Source: a candidate division WWE3 bacterium (GTDB lineage Bacteria; Patescibacteriota; WWE3; 2-01-FULL-39-13). Taken from it: a stretch of DNA of 14,069 nucleotides. Position numbers and translations under genes: made by a program. Of this stretch, positions 13,515 to 14,069 are shown in pieces (the stretch's first letter is position 1; each line of letters starts with the position of its first letter). The notes under the pieces are model-generated. The model saw nothing but the letters and a program-made list of their open reading frames with translations, was not told the origin of the DNA and searched no databases. The stretch lies in NCBI GenBank assembly GCA_027002375.1, contig JALWZX010000055.1, positions 1-14,069 of the forward strand. Direction: 5' to 3'.

Positions 13515-14069
13515 AAGTTTAGAAAGCGTTGGAATAACAACATTCTTATTTTTAGTTTTTTGAATCGAACTTTTCCCGTTTAAATGTTTAAATTTCCGCT
13601 TGCAATCGGTGAAATCTTTAAATCTACGTCTAACTATGAGTGCATTTATCCATAGATCTGCATGTTTGAATGAATCAAATCCTCGCATTGCTCTTAAACG
13701 AGACTCGAAATGTGAATTAAAACTTTCGATTAAGTTGTTTGTGTTTGGAGTACCTTTAACATTTAAATACCCTAACAACACATTCCTACGTTTATATATA
13801 TCTACAAGAATGGATACATAGATTTGATTATGATTAAAGTCATTTAAGATGTTTTTAGAATAACGATTAAAATCATCTAAAGATCTTTTAAAAGAGAATA
13901 GTTCGTTAATTCTACTCATGAATTCTTTGTGAATTTCGTTCGATCTGACCTGTAAGATGCGTCTTATATTTTCCTTATAGTGATTGTGGCATAGTTGAAA
14001 ATGTGCATTAGGGTATACATAATTACAAGCTAACCGACACTAACATTCTTAATGGATAATTCATAAGCT
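13495..14069 (-). mobile_element. Insertion sequence, one end visible
   Basis: The element begins where the DUF4145-like frame breaks off, roughly 13490-13500, right at the transposase stop, and runs past the right edge. Terminal repeats and target duplication cannot be assessed with only one end in view. The boundary is approximate. Confidence 0.6.
13497..14069 (-). pseudogene. MULE/IS256-like transposase, C-terminal part, frame broken
   Basis: The ORF beginning at the ATG at 13919 is not the true start, because the same frame continues upstream to 14039 and encodes YPNAHFQLCHNHYKENIRRI. This matches the conserved central motif P-x-A-x-x-Q-x-C-x-x-H of IS256/mutator-type DDE transposases. 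Downstream come GTPNTNNLIESFNSHFESRL, which carries the P-x-T-N-N-x-x-E motif with the catalytic Glu, and a basic helical tail ending LSKLLGDQK. A TAG at 14040-14042 interrupts the frame. Just beyond it another frame reads AYELSIKNVSVG, which looks like the expected upstream sequence, so a one-base frameshift is likely between about 14025 and 14042. The N-terminal half lies outside the window. It is the only coding region here ending in TGA. It is probably inactive unless frameshifting is programmed. Confidence 0.75.

Noticed and set aside
13600..13821. A 73-codon plus-strand frame opposite the transposase
   Set aside because: It is antisense to a frame with clear transposase motifs and has no support of its own.
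1..14069. A recoded UGA (Gly) genetic code, as in some CPR lineages
   Set aside because: All recognisable genes read through in the standard code with no in-frame TGA at conserved positions, and Trp is encoded by TGG. The only TGA used is the stop of the transposase.

Overview
This AT-rich window looks like a chromosomal segment of a Patescibacteria/CPR-type bacterium. That assignment is an inference. It rests on a giant, Cys-poor surface protein built from phage tail-fibre-like modules, a GalU with an unusual nucleotide-binding loop (AGYATRFLP), small single-gene transcription units, and mostly leaderless genes whose -10 box lies 6-9 nt before the ATG. All intact genes end in TAA or TAG, and the standard bacterial code reads cleanly.

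Layout. From 1 to 6793 runs the 3' part of one very long gene, open at the left edge. It encodes a secreted, adhesin-like fibre protein with NGGTG and VGIGT repeats, LDG modules, a Cys-flanked beta-sandwich, two copies of a DLAENYP/AGRV-type domain (the second split by a long Asp/Asn/Thr/Ser linker) and a C-terminal beta domain. Next come two RNA methyltransferase genes, rsmG (start corrected to 6889) and a SpoU/TrmH-family gene, each with its own promoter. The second converges on a small leftward membrane-protein gene across a strong nested hairpin. That membrane protein has twin CX3C motifs, and it is the only gene with a perfect Shine-Dalgarno, set in a structured leader. Leftward galU and an unrecognised leftward gene follow. 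The unrecognised gene is divergent from a small cupin-like gene and a second unrecognised gene. A diverged ~56-bp intergenic repeat carries the galU promoter and recurs in the divergent intergenic region.

The right end (about 12.2-14.07 kb) is an accessory patch. It holds a complete Mrr-type restriction endonuclease, hairpins resembling IS200/IS605 ends, and the first ~38 codons of a DUF4145-like gene cut off by an insertion sequence. The element's leftward MULE/IS256-like transposase is itself interrupted near the right edge.

No single operon links the genes. The core genes (rsmG, the SpoU-type gene, galU) are housekeeping. The giant protein and Mrr suggest cell-surface interaction and defence. 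No clearly new multi-gene system is provable here. The best leads are the split-domain fibre protein, the twin-CX3C membrane protein with its folded leader, the window-wide leaderless promoter pattern, and the hairpin-flanked Mrr patch.
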